NCBI GenBank assembly: GCA_021740175.1
Contig: JAIPAH010000012.1
Location: forward strand, 1-39,983
Length of the DNA: 39,983 nt
From: Bacteroidales bacterium
GTDB taxonomy: Bacteria > Bacteroidota > Bacteroidia > Bacteroidales > JAIPAH01
Reading direction: 5' to 3'
Part shown: one piece after another, positions 33,157 to 39,983 of the stretch
How the letters are laid out: each line of letters begins with the position of its first letter
Numbering within the stretch: position 1 is the stretch's first letter
Made by a program: the position numbers and the translations under genes
Notes under the pieces: generated by a model
The model's input: only the letters and a program-made list of their open reading frames with translations
Told to the model about the DNA's origin: nothing
The model's database searches: none

Positions 33157-34004
33157 GATATTGGCTAACCTCTGCTTTTATTTTCCTGCTGGTGACGGCT
33201 TTTTCGCAAGAGCCTCCATCAACGGGTTTCCTTCGGCATTTAATGGACCGGGAATATTATAAGGAAGTGGTATACCTTCTGGAGCAAACCGATTATGATG
33301 ATGCATCCCTTGCCCGCAAAGATAGCATCAACTACATAAAAGGGTGGAGCTTGTATTCCATGAAAGCATTGCAGCGCTCAGCCGGCGTATTAAAAAGCGT
33401 TTCCCGCGAGAGTCCCTATTACCTACCCGCTCATTTTTTTGCGGCCTACAATCATGCACATCTCGGTCAGTATGGGACAGCCGGGCAGACCCTGGATAGC
33501 CTCCGTCTTGAAAATAGCAATATGGCTTCGCTAAGAGCATTTGAAAATGCCGGCATCGCTCTTTTGCAAAGAGATTATAAAGCATTTGAAGACCGCTTTA
33601 ATCAGGCGGACACCTCTTATTATCCGATAAAAAAAGCTTCCGATAAAATGTTGGACTTCGCGCGTGATTTGGAATCTCACAGGAAGAAATCACCGGTGGT
33701 TGCGGGAGCGATGTCGGCTATTGTTCCCGGCGCCGGAAAGATCTACGCCGGCCAGACCGGTGAGGGGATTTCTGCCTTTCTAACGGCTGGAGGCCTGGGA
33801 TTTGTTACCTGGGAAAATTATCACAAAAACGGATGGAAGGATGTTAAAACCTTGCTGTTTGGGGCTGTCTTTGCAGCCTTTTACGGGGGTAATATTTACG
33901 GAACGGTAGTATCGGTAGAAATTACGGAAAATGAATTTCAGAAGGCGTATGACAACAAAATCCTTTTTAATCTTCACATTCCTTTGCGGAATGTTTTTAA
34001 CTAA
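33153..34004 (+). CDS. Exported TPR protein with C-terminal PGAG membrane domain (DUF5683-like)
   Basis: A 283-residue protein. Signal peptide MRYWLTSAFIFLLVTAFSQ; TPR-like helical pairs to about residue 180 (REYYKEVVYLLEQTDYDD; YYLPAHFFAAYNHAHLGQYGTAGQTLDSL). The last ~100 residues are a membrane domain starting VVAGAMSAIVPGAGKIYAGQTGEGISAFLTAGG. The PGAG-x-IYAG turn followed by hydrophobic helices is like DUF5683-type domains and distantly like TM2. It starts inside the stop of the YidD-like gene (ATGA) and overlaps the next gene, which is its paralogue in layout. Function unknown. Confidence 0.65.
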   Translation: MRYWLTSAFIFLLVTAFSQEPPSTGFLRHLMDREYYKEVVYLLEQTDYDDASLARKDSINYIKGWSLYSMKALQRSAGVLKSVSRESPYYLPAHFFAAYNHAHLGQYGTAGQTLDSLRLENSNMASLRAFENAGIALLQRDYKAFEDRFNQADTSYYPIKKASDKMLDFARDLESHRKKSPVVAGAMSAIVPGAGKIYAGQTGEGISAFLTAGGLGFVTWENYHKNGWKDVKTLLFGAVFAAFYGGNIYGTVVSVEITENEFQKAYDNKILFNLHIPLRNVFN

Positions 34005-34818
34005 GGTAAGCGGTCAACCGGAAGCTTTGCACCGGGCTGACAGCCTTTTCAAAGAAGGTGCGTTTTTTGAGGCTTCTATTGCCTATGAGCGAACGGTTTA
34101 TCTTCAGCCGGAGAGCAAAGTGGTTCACCGGGCCCGCTACAAGAAAGCTGTGGCTTACCGTCATTTGCATCGTTATGAGGATGCCCTCCGGGAATTGGAT
34201 CGCCTCCCTCTGTTTAGTATTGCCGATACGCTTAAGTCGCGGATATTATATGAGACCGCTTTTAACCACCTTTTGCTGGATAAGCCGGAAGAAGCTTTGT
34301 GGAATTTCCGGCGCCTTGAAAAAACACGAGAAGAGCCGCTCCATTCCTCGATGATTCCTTTGAAAATTCTTATACTGAATCATAATCGGAAGTGGGAAGA
34401 AGCCAAAGGAACGCTTTTATCTCTTGTGGATTCAATGCCGCTTAGGCCGCACAAAAAGCAATCGTGGAAAGACAGCATAAAAAGCTTATACGATGAGGAT
34501 TCGCTCCCCAAAAATTATTCGGAGGAGAAAGCCAAAAACCTCTCGCGATTTATTCCCGGAGCAGGCCACATATATACCGGTTATCCCTGGGAAGGAGCGG
34601 CCAGCTTCCTGCTTAACGGCGCGGCAATAGGGTTTGGCATCCACCAGCTATGGTATAAATATTACTTCACGGCCTACATCACCGGATTCGGTATTTTCTA
34701 TAAATCCTATTTCGGCGGCATGAAAAGAGCCGCCCACCTGGCCGAAATTGCTCGTCACAATGAGATGAAAAAGTTCAATGATAAGTGTTCGGCAATGATG
34801 ATGCGGATTCTGAAGTAG
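33949..34818 (+). CDS. Exported TPR protein with C-terminal PGAG membrane domain (paralogue)
   Basis: A 289-residue protein. Signal peptide MTTKSFLIFTFLCGMFLTKVSGQ (ATG 33949; an upstream in-frame codon at 33931 would disrupt it). TPR-like pairs: EALHRADSLFKEGAFFEASIAYERTV, RARYKKAVAYRHLHRYEDALRELDRL, RILYETAFNHLLLDKPEEALWNF. The C-terminal domain begins LSRFIPGAGHIYTGYPWEGAASFLLNGAAIGFG and continues through two or three helices. Same architecture as the previous gene, which it overlaps by 56 nt, indicating tight coupling. Probably both sit in the envelope with their TPR parts in the periplasm. Confidence 0.65.
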   Translation: MTTKSFLIFTFLCGMFLTKVSGQPEALHRADSLFKEGAFFEASIAYERTVYLQPESKVVHRARYKKAVAYRHLHRYEDALRELDRLPLFSIADTLKSRILYETAFNHLLLDKPEEALWNFRRLEKTREEPLHSSMIPLKILILNHNRKWEEAKGTLLSLVDSMPLRPHKKQSWKDSIKSLYDEDSLPKNYSEEKAKNLSRFIPGAGHIYTGYPWEGAASFLLNGAAIGFGIHQLWYKYYFTAYITGFGIFYKSYFGGMKRAAHLAEIARHNEMKKFNDKCSAMMMRILK

Positions 34819-34850
34819 AACGAAGATCAGAAGGAAAAAAAGTAGGGCTG

Positions 34851-34877
34851 AAACTAAAATTATTGTTATTTTAGTTT
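34851..34877. promoter_or_regulatory. Perfect 10-bp inverted repeat between gene sets
   Basis: AAACTAAAAT (34851-34860) and ATTTTAGTTT (34868-34877), loop 7 nt. It lies between the TPR-PGAG gene and the TlpA-like gene. AT-rich without a T-run; it may be a weak terminator or an operator. Confidence 0.4.
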
Positions 34878-34902
34878 ACTATATAATTCAAAACCCTATG
34901 CC

Positions 34903-36015
34903 ATGAAACACGTAATACTATTCATAGCCATCTTAGCTTTGATTCTTGCATCCTGCAACAACCACGATGGCTACAAAATTCAAGGCCACATCGCCGGCAT
35001 CGACTCAGCCAAAGTATACCTGGGAACCAAAGATTACACCCGGCAATACTCAGTCAATCCAATTGATTCAGCTACCCTAGTGGATAAAAAATTCGTTTTC
35101 GAGGGCTCGGTCGATGTCCCTGCCCTGCGCTACATTAAAGTAACCCGTCAGTTTGGCGATATCCCGGTTTTTGTGGAAAACAGCCGGATTAAGGTAAGGT
35201 CTTCGGAGAAAAAATATCCTGAAGCAACCATCTCCGGATCAGACATGCACAAACATTACGAGCAATTTCTCAGTAAAGCGAAAGCGCATGAGAGTAAAAT
35301 GGATAGTCTCCGCAGGCTGAGCCAATTGGCGAAAGATAGATTGGAACCAGAGGAAAAGCTTGAAAAACTATCGAACCAGAGACGACAGGTAAGTAGAAAA
35401 GCCGGTGAATTTTATCAGGATTATATCTTATCTGAGGCGCCTTCTCCTGTCAGGCTCCAGGCATTTCAGCGGATTAATTCCAACTCATTCCTTTCAAGAA
35501 AGTTACTGGACTCACTCTATCACTCCCTTGACTCAAGCGTTTATACAACAAAACATGTAAAGCAACTGAAAAAGCGCATTGAGTACCTTGCAAAGGTGGA
35601 ACCCGGCCAACCTTATATCAATTTGACTCAAAAGGATATTGAAGGCAATAAGGTCGCCCTTTCCGATTATGTGGGTGAGAATGAGTATGTGCTGCTTTAT
35701 TTTGTATGGCGTTGCCCGCATACCGGCATTATACCCCGGGGATTCAAAGACCTCTATAAAAAATATCACGACAAAGGCGTTGAGTTTTATGGGGTTTACA
35801 CCGACACTGCCCGGTTTTTATGGAAGAATTCGATCAAAAAGCATGACATCTCCTGGCCCTTCGTATCCAATCTGAACGGAAGCCAATCAGAGGTCTATGA
35901 AAAATACAGCCGTTATAACACACCTTATCGATTTCTAATAGATAAAGAGGGGAAGTTTGCCGGGAAGTTTCTGAAAACTCAGGAGATTGAGGAGAAGTTG
36001 GAGGAGGTGTTGTGA
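34903..36015 (+). CDS. Thioredoxin-fold lipoprotein (DUF4369 + TlpA-like) with a single active-site cysteine
   Basis: A 370-residue lipoprotein: lipobox ILASC with Cys18. Residues ~25-110 form a DUF4369-like beta domain (YKIQGHIAGIDSAKVYLG). A charged helical linker follows (~115-230), then a thioredoxin-like domain from ~235 (NLTQKDIEGNKVALSDYVG, YVLLYFVWRCPHTGIIP, HDISWPFVSN, YNTPYRFLIDKEGK). The active site is Cys271-Pro-His-Thr: the usual C-x-x-C has lost its second cysteine. It keeps the cis-proline loop (NTPYRF). Such proteins normally reduce periplasmic disulfides; with one Cys it may instead act as a peroxidase-like or substrate-binding protein. Probably anchored facing the periplasm. 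Confidence 0.75.
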   Translation: MKHVILFIAILALILASCNNHDGYKIQGHIAGIDSAKVYLGTKDYTRQYSVNPIDSATLVDKKFVFEGSVDVPALRYIKVTRQFGDIPVFVENSRIKVRSSEKKYPEATISGSDMHKHYEQFLSKAKAHESKMDSLRRLSQLAKDRLEPEEKLEKLSNQRRQVSRKAGEFYQDYILSEAPSPVRLQAFQRINSNSFLSRKLLDSLYHSLDSSVYTTKHVKQLKKRIEYLAKVEPGQPYINLTQKDIEGNKVALSDYVGENEYVLLYFVWRCPHTGIIPRGFKDLYKKYHDKGVEFYGVYTDTARFLWKNSIKKHDISWPFVSNLNGSQSEVYEKYSRYNTPYRFLIDKEGKFAGKFLKTQEIEEKLEEVL

Positions 36016-36163
36016 AGAAAAATATTATTAAAATCTTGGAGATTTGAAAAACAATATTTATCTTAGCTATAGACTAACTATTTTTCATAATATAAAATAT
36101 CAATCAAAGAAAAGATATTTATTTTTTTAATCATTTATCCGTTGAATCTAATTGTACTTAATT

Positions 36164-36976
36164 ATGTATTTAAAACTCACGGCATTATTTTTACTTATAA
36201 GCATGCTTCTACCTTCATGCGAAGAAAACAGTGAAATATCACCCGACAAAAAGCTTCAGAATTGCGCTATAGATTACCTTTATTTCAAAGATAACCATCT
36301 TTTCAGAGGAAGGGATTATGGCTTTCCGGCGGCAGAACCTTTAGAACTCAAAGTACGATTTGAGTATGAGAATGGAAAAATTGTAAAAAGCACTGGGGGA
36401 TTTTTGCCTGTTCCGGATGGGATGGATTTAACTAAACTCATCTTTTCATCCGACCTATATGATTCCATCGTACATCAAAACAACACCCTTAAGGTGTATA
36501 CAAAGCCTGAGGTTGAATATGTCTTGGATGATGAGCCTTCTAATCCAATTATCTATAAGACTGATAAAAATAACCGATTGCAAAAAGTCATCCGCCGCGA
36601 TAGTACCATTTGTAATTATTTCTACCGGGATAATTTGATCATTGAAAAAGACAGCGAGAATAACATTCGTAGAAAATTTTATTTTGAAAACAACAACCTT
36701 GTAAAAGTAGAAACTGAAGATACCAATAGCGAGGGAGTAGTTGATTACCGGAAAAAAATTCTTTTCCAGGATTATGATAACAATCCCAATCCACTGAAGA
36801 ACAAGTATCACATATTGGGGGCTTTTTACCGGGCATTTTCAGAAAATAACTATGAAGATATCCAGGTTTATGAGTATGAAAGAAGAGATGGGGAAATGAA
36901 AGTCACAACAGATTACTGGTATGAAATACCGATTGATTATGATGATGGATATCCGAAATTCGGGGATTATTTATAA
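36164..36976 (+). CDS. Hypothetical lipoprotein
   Basis: A 270-residue lipoprotein of unknown function: MYLKLTALFLLISMLLPSC gives a lipobox with Cys19, and ATG 36164 is chosen for it. The mature part is rich in Asp, Tyr and Asn and in beta strands with YD-like units (YKTDKNNRLQKVIRRD, NYFYRDNLIIEKDSENNIRRKFYFENNNLVKVE). The C-terminus has acidic/aromatic DYWYEIPIDYDDGYPKFGDYL. The stop is directly followed by the next start (TAAATG), so the two are one transcript. Similar YD-like strands in the neighbour suggest a related fold. Confidence 0.6.
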   Translation: MYLKLTALFLLISMLLPSCEENSEISPDKKLQNCAIDYLYFKDNHLFRGRDYGFPAAEPLELKVRFEYENGKIVKSTGGFLPVPDGMDLTKLIFSSDLYDSIVHQNNTLKVYTKPEVEYVLDDEPSNPIIYKTDKNNRLQKVIRRDSTICNYFYRDNLIIEKDSENNIRRKFYFENNNLVKVETEDTNSEGVVDYRKKILFQDYDNNPNPLKNKYHILGAFYRAFSENNYEDIQVYEYERRDGEMKVTTDYWYEIPIDYDDGYPKFGDYL

Positions 36977-37720
36977 ATGATTATGAAAAGAATACTGATT
37001 TTAACCTTCTTTTCAGCTTTTTGCTTAGTTACTTCAGCCCAGTCTTTTTCTTATTACAAAAACTGGCATGATTTGAATCTGCAAAACAAGCCTGAATACG
37101 TAACGGAGATATCCACATTCTCCCTCGAGGATTTATATGAGATGCAGCAGCTGGACTCAATTGAATACACTTTTTCTTCTATGAGTTCGGTAAGAAAATA
37201 TGCTTTTGATTCTTCAGGAAGAATCACTAAAAAATATCGCGAAAGAATCCCTGATAATCCCGGAAAATGGATTCATCTAAAAAATAGCCATAAGAAAAAC
37301 ACTGACGATTCAACTTATATTTATGATACTATCCACGACGGCACCTCCAATCTTACAAAGAAACTCTACTTTGATCAACACGGTTTTTTGACGAAATTAA
37401 TCAGAATAAGGCCTTTAAAAGATACTACCATTTATTCCAGGGATTCCAACCATAGAATTATCAAAATTTACAATCATTCATTTGGCATTGATACGGAAAC
37501 AATATCAAAAAATTATTATGAGTTAAATTCGCATGGGGATAAAAAAGTTGAGGAAAGATATACAAAACATCACTTTTTAAACTTTTCTGGCGAGACTAAA
37601 ACTGATAGGGATACATTCAATTACCGATACATATACGATTCAAAAAGTAATTGGATTATCAGGACGAAGATGAAAAACGATTCTATCATAAAAATCACTG
37701 AACGCGAGATTGAATATTAA
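36977..37720 (+). CDS. Exported YD-repeat-like protein of unknown function
   Basis: A 247-residue protein with signal peptide MKRILILTFFSAFCLVTSAQ (starts at 36977 or 36983). The mature part is a run of beta-hairpin units of RHS/YD type: VRKYAFDSSGRITKKY, TKKLYFDQHGFLTKLIR, YSRDSNHRIIKIYNHS, YRYIYDSKSNWIIRTKMKND. There is no catalytic motif. It begins directly at the stop codon of the lipoprotein and ends 48 nt from the convergent response regulator. Perhaps a surface or periplasmic partner of the lipoprotein. Confidence 0.6.
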   Translation: MIMKRILILTFFSAFCLVTSAQSFSYYKNWHDLNLQNKPEYVTEISTFSLEDLYEMQQLDSIEYTFSSMSSVRKYAFDSSGRITKKYRERIPDNPGKWIHLKNSHKKNTDDSTYIYDTIHDGTSNLTKKLYFDQHGFLTKLIRIRPLKDTTIYSRDSNHRIIKIYNHSFGIDTETISKNYYELNSHGDKKVEERYTKHHFLNFSGETKTDRDTFNYRYIYDSKSNWIIRTKMKNDSIIKITEREIEY

Positions 37721-37768
37721 ATATCCGATATACGAAGATAAATATTAACGTAACGTATTGATTATTAA

Positions 37769-38485
37769 TTAAATTCCGACTCCTTTCTCCAACCTCTCCA
37801 GCACTTCCTTCTTATAACTCCGGCTGATGGGTACTTCTTTGCCGCCTATCTGGATGTCTTCATGCGTGAAGGATTCGATGCCGGTCAGGTTAACGATAAA
37901 AGAGCGGTGGACCCTCATGAACTCCTTTTGCGGAAGTTTGGCTTCGATATTGGAGATCGTTTCGCGGGTGATGACGGTTTTATCCTTCGTATGGATTTTG
38001 ACGTAGTCGCTCAGGCTTTCGATGAAAAGGATTTCCGGGAAACTCACCTTAATCATTTTTCGGTCGGACCTGACAAAAATATAATCGCTTTTCTCGCGAA
38101 TGATTTCCTGATTTGCTGTTTCGGCAACAGAATCATTCTCGTCCAGGTACTTTTTGATGGCCTGCAATAGTCGTTCAAAGGAGATGGGTTTGAGCAGGTA
38201 GTCTACGGCTTGTAAATCGAAGCCGTCGACGGCATATTCGCGGTAAGCGGTCGTGAAGATGATTTTAATAGATTTGTTGATGGATTTGGCAAATGACAAG
38301 CCGGAAACCTCGGGTAGATTGATATCCAGGAAAATCAAATCAATTTTTCGTGAATTAATGATATCAAAAGCCTCAGGCACGCTCTTGCAGCAGCCAGCAA
38401 CTTCCATGCTTTTGATCTTACCCAGGTGCTCCACTAAAATCTCCCGGGCGATACGCTCATCGTCAACTATCAGGCATTGTGTCAT
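37769..38485 (-). CDS. LytTR-family response regulator
   Basis: A 238-residue two-component regulator. Receiver domain 1-120 has the acidic pair (VDDE, Asp8-Asp9), the phospho-acceptor Asp54 in IFLDINLPEVSG, Thr/Ala at TTAYREYAVDGF and Lys in LLKPISFERLL. The C-terminal LytTR DNA-binding domain (~140-235) contains DYIFVRSDRKMIKVSFPEILFIESLSDYVKIHT and EFMRVHRSFIVNL. Targets are unknown. The 5' end overlaps the sensor gene by 23 nt, so the two are translated from one message (kinase first). Confidence 0.93.
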   Translation of the reverse strand: MTQCLIVDDERIAREILVEHLGKIKSMEVAGCCKSVPEAFDIINSRKIDLIFLDINLPEVSGLSFAKSINKSIKIIFTTAYREYAVDGFDLQAVDYLLKPISFERLLQAIKKYLDENDSVAETANQEIIREKSDYIFVRSDRKMIKVSFPEILFIESLSDYVKIHTKDKTVITRETISNIEAKLPQKEFMRVHRSFIVNLTGIESFTHEDIQIGGKEVPISRSYKKEVLERLEKGVGI

Positions 38486-39581
38486 TTGGGGCGTCTTTTT
38501 GGGTGTTCAGGTTAAAAATTATCAGATAAACCGAATACTGTTTATCACGGGTTTCGGCCCGGAGCCGGTAATCATCGCCATAATGCAGTTCAAGGCGCTT
38601 TCGAATGTTTTCCAGTCCGATGCCTCTTTTCTCGGGGTTGGCCTCATCAGCCAGTATGGTGTTGCTTATGGAAAAATCAAGTCGTTTGCCGGTTACGGCA
38701 ATCTCAATATCTATACTTAGAAAACCGTCGACAAGGTTGCCATGCTTAAAGGCATTTTCCACAAAGGGAATCAACAGCATTGGGGCAATCTGAATTTTTT
38801 TATCAATAGTCCCTGCTTTGAAAGATACCTTTAGCGTCTCTTCAAAGCGGATACGTTCGAGTTCGATATACTCCCTGATGTGGGCCACTTCGTCGCTCAG
38901 GCTGACCCGCGGCTTGCTTACCTGGTAAAGGATATAATCGAGCAAGTTGGATAGCTTCAGGATGATGTCGGGCGTTTGTCTTGATTGTTTGATGGCAAAG
39001 CCGTAGATTGTGTTCAGGGTGTTGAATAAAAAATGGGGATGTATCTGCATCTTCAGGTAGCTTAGCTCCTGCTCCTTGAGTTGTAGCTGCGTGGTAAGGA
39101 TTTTGTTTTGAAGCTCCTTGTTCCGGGAAATAGTTTTGAAGTTGTAGTTCAGTAGATTGATTAAACTTACGATCCCTACCACAAGGTAAATCAATATCAT
39201 TACCGACACAAAATTCTTGGCCATGGGTGGCATCGAGCTCACCTCAGAATCAAGAATAAAAAACAGGCAGGCATAAATGATCAACACCACCACATAAGCC
39301 GAAAACACCAGGGTGTAAAAGCTGTACAAAGCAAAAAGCCCGTATCTTTTATCCAGCAAAAATTTGGGTATCAGCCGGTAGACCATAAGGTAGGTGACAA
39401 ACATGGTCACAGGCAGCAACGCACTTGAAAACCACAGGATATACACCCGGCCCTCCGTGTTGTAGCTGAAAAAATACACAAAGAAAAACCACACAACCAC
39501 CCAAAAAGCCAAGTGAAGTAGTATTTCCCTGAAAGGCAGATGTTTTAGTATGGTCTTGGATTTCATTGTCTTATAAATCAT
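38463..39581 (-). CDS. LytS/YehU-type sensor histidine kinase
   Basis: A 372-residue membrane kinase with four N-terminal helices (~20-38, 47-68, 82-110, 122-145), a coiled coil (~150-175), then the His_kinase domain with LSYLKMQIHPHFLFNTLNTIYGF (His181, numbered from the ATG at 39581). The HATPase part has LLIPFVENAFKHG (N-box) and RGIGLENIRKRLELHYG. It lacks a separate sensor domain, as usual in this Bacteroidota group, and the signal is likely sensed through the membrane helices. A second ATG at 39566 is possible. Cognate regulator lies directly downstream. Confidence 0.92.
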   Translation of the reverse strand: MIYKTMKSKTILKHLPFREILLHLAFWVVVWFFFVYFFSYNTEGRVYILWFSSALLPVTMFVTYLMVYRLIPKFLLDKRYGLFALYSFYTLVFSAYVVVLIIYACLFFILDSEVSSMPPMAKNFVSVMILIYLVVGIVSLINLLNYNFKTISRNKELQNKILTTQLQLKEQELSYLKMQIHPHFLFNTLNTIYGFAIKQSRQTPDIILKLSNLLDYILYQVSKPRVSLSDEVAHIREYIELERIRFEETLKVSFKAGTIDKKIQIAPMLLIPFVENAFKHGNLVDGFLSIDIEIAVTGKRLDFSISNTILADEANPEKRGIGLENIRKRLELHYGDDYRLRAETRDKQYSVYLIIFNLNTQKDAPNDTMPDS

Positions 39582-39881
39582 TCATTATATCTAAACAATA
39601 TTAATGAATTTTATGGAAATGGTTGTTTCTTGTAGACGAAATGCAGGTTAAGTAGGGTATTTTTCGGGGGTTGATTTTTGAATATTGAGGCCTTTCCTTT
39701 AAAATACCGATAGAAGTGATAAGGGAAAAAAATTCTATCTGATGTTTCGATCCGCTTAGCATCTCCGGTTGGAGGACTTATTGAAGGAAGGGCAAGATAG
39801 AAAGGAACAAAACACGCTACGGAGTGTAACCAGGAGGTCCGCGCCCGATTTTAAAGGAAGCTTTTTTACTGTTGATTGGGA

Positions 39882-39983
39882 GGTCTCTCAGTCGCTACGC
39901 TCCTTCGAGACGACTGGCTGTGGGGGGTAGGACATGGAACCCGGCGGGCAAAAGCGGCCGGAATGGGCAGCCGCTTTTGCCCG
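39882..39983 (+). repeat. Composite palindromic element, copy 3, cut by window end
   Basis: GGTCTCTC (39882-39889) is followed by CAGTCG (39889-39894) pairing with CGACTG (39911-39916). Then comes the central hairpin: perfect 14-bp arms 39945-39958 and 39970-39983 around loop CGGAATGGGCA (39959-39969), differing from copies 1 and 2 in one loop base and entirely different in the stem. The window ends at the stem base. The preceding 39582-39881 has no recognisable gene; it includes ACACGCTACGGAGTGT, an imperfect palindrome, of unknown meaning. Confidence 0.65.

Noticed and set aside
39720-39881. The stretch with GGAGGACTTATTGAAGGAAGGGC and ACACGCTACGGAGTGT as part of a group II intron or transposon gene.
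   Set aside because: It has a mobile-element feel, but no open frame, domain V hairpin or transposase motif could be found in the bases available.
1-39983. Possible tRNA, rRNA or CRISPR loci.
   Set aside because: No cloverleaf-like T-loop with matching acceptor ends, no rRNA-like stretch, and no evenly spaced repeats with unique spacers were seen.

Overview
The window comes from a Bacteroidota genome, most likely a Bacteroidales/Marinilabiliales-type anaerobe or facultative anaerobe. This is inferred from gene content, not from a marker gene. Three signs point there: a SusC-like TonB-dependent receptor, two secreted proteins with type IX secretion (T9SS) C-terminal domains, and about ten upstream boxes matching the Bacteroidota -7 promoter consensus TAnnTTTG (three of them also with a TTG 18-19 nt upstream). 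Intergenic regions are rich in short palindromic and simple repeats. I saw no rRNA, tRNA, CRISPR array, transposase or phage gene.

Layout. 1-4.7 kb: a partial ATP-grasp protein, a small membrane protein, an S37-type serine peptidase, an N-terminal remnant of an ornithine cyclodeaminase-family gene, a repeat-rich spacer and an EamA transporter. 4.7-12.3 kb: a queuosine-salvage-like protein with an added cysteine cluster, a remnant of an HTH antitoxin-like gene, a YgjV-GNAT fusion, a HIT protein, a secreted purple-acid-phosphatase-like protein, an HD phosphohydrolase, GTP cyclohydrolase I (folE), a PAP2 phosphatase and a group II truncated haemoglobin. 12.7-20.3 kb: an EttA-type ABC-F protein, an orphan SusC receptor split by a +1 frameshift, and a large T9SS cargo protein. 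20.6-25.7 kb: a complete rnfBCDGEA operon for the Na+/H+-translocating ferredoxin:NAD+ oxidoreductase, bounded by a promoter and a terminator. 25.8-30.5 kb: an FtsE-like ATPase, a T9SS protein with seven exact-length 58-residue repeats, and a hybrid TPR-histidine kinase.

30.7-37.7 kb is a rightward series of exported proteins of largely unknown function. Its core is a tight, partly overlapping set: TM2-domain protein, LolA-like protein, a YidD homologue with its own N-terminal export signal, and two TPR proteins ending in a PGAG-x-IY membrane domain. This looks like a candidate envelope system. It is followed by a TlpA-like lipoprotein lacking the resolving cysteine and two exported beta-rich proteins. 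37.8-39.6 kb holds a LytS/LytTR two-component pair on the minus strand.

The most distinctive non-coding signal is a family of composite palindromic elements (9.34-9.58 kb, 14.54-14.73 kb and 39.88 kb to the end). Their central hairpin keeps an 11-nt loop, CGGAAWGGGCA, while the stem sequences differ but remain paired. A second hairpin in two copies also shows compensatory change. This suggests a mobilised or structured RNA/DNA element.
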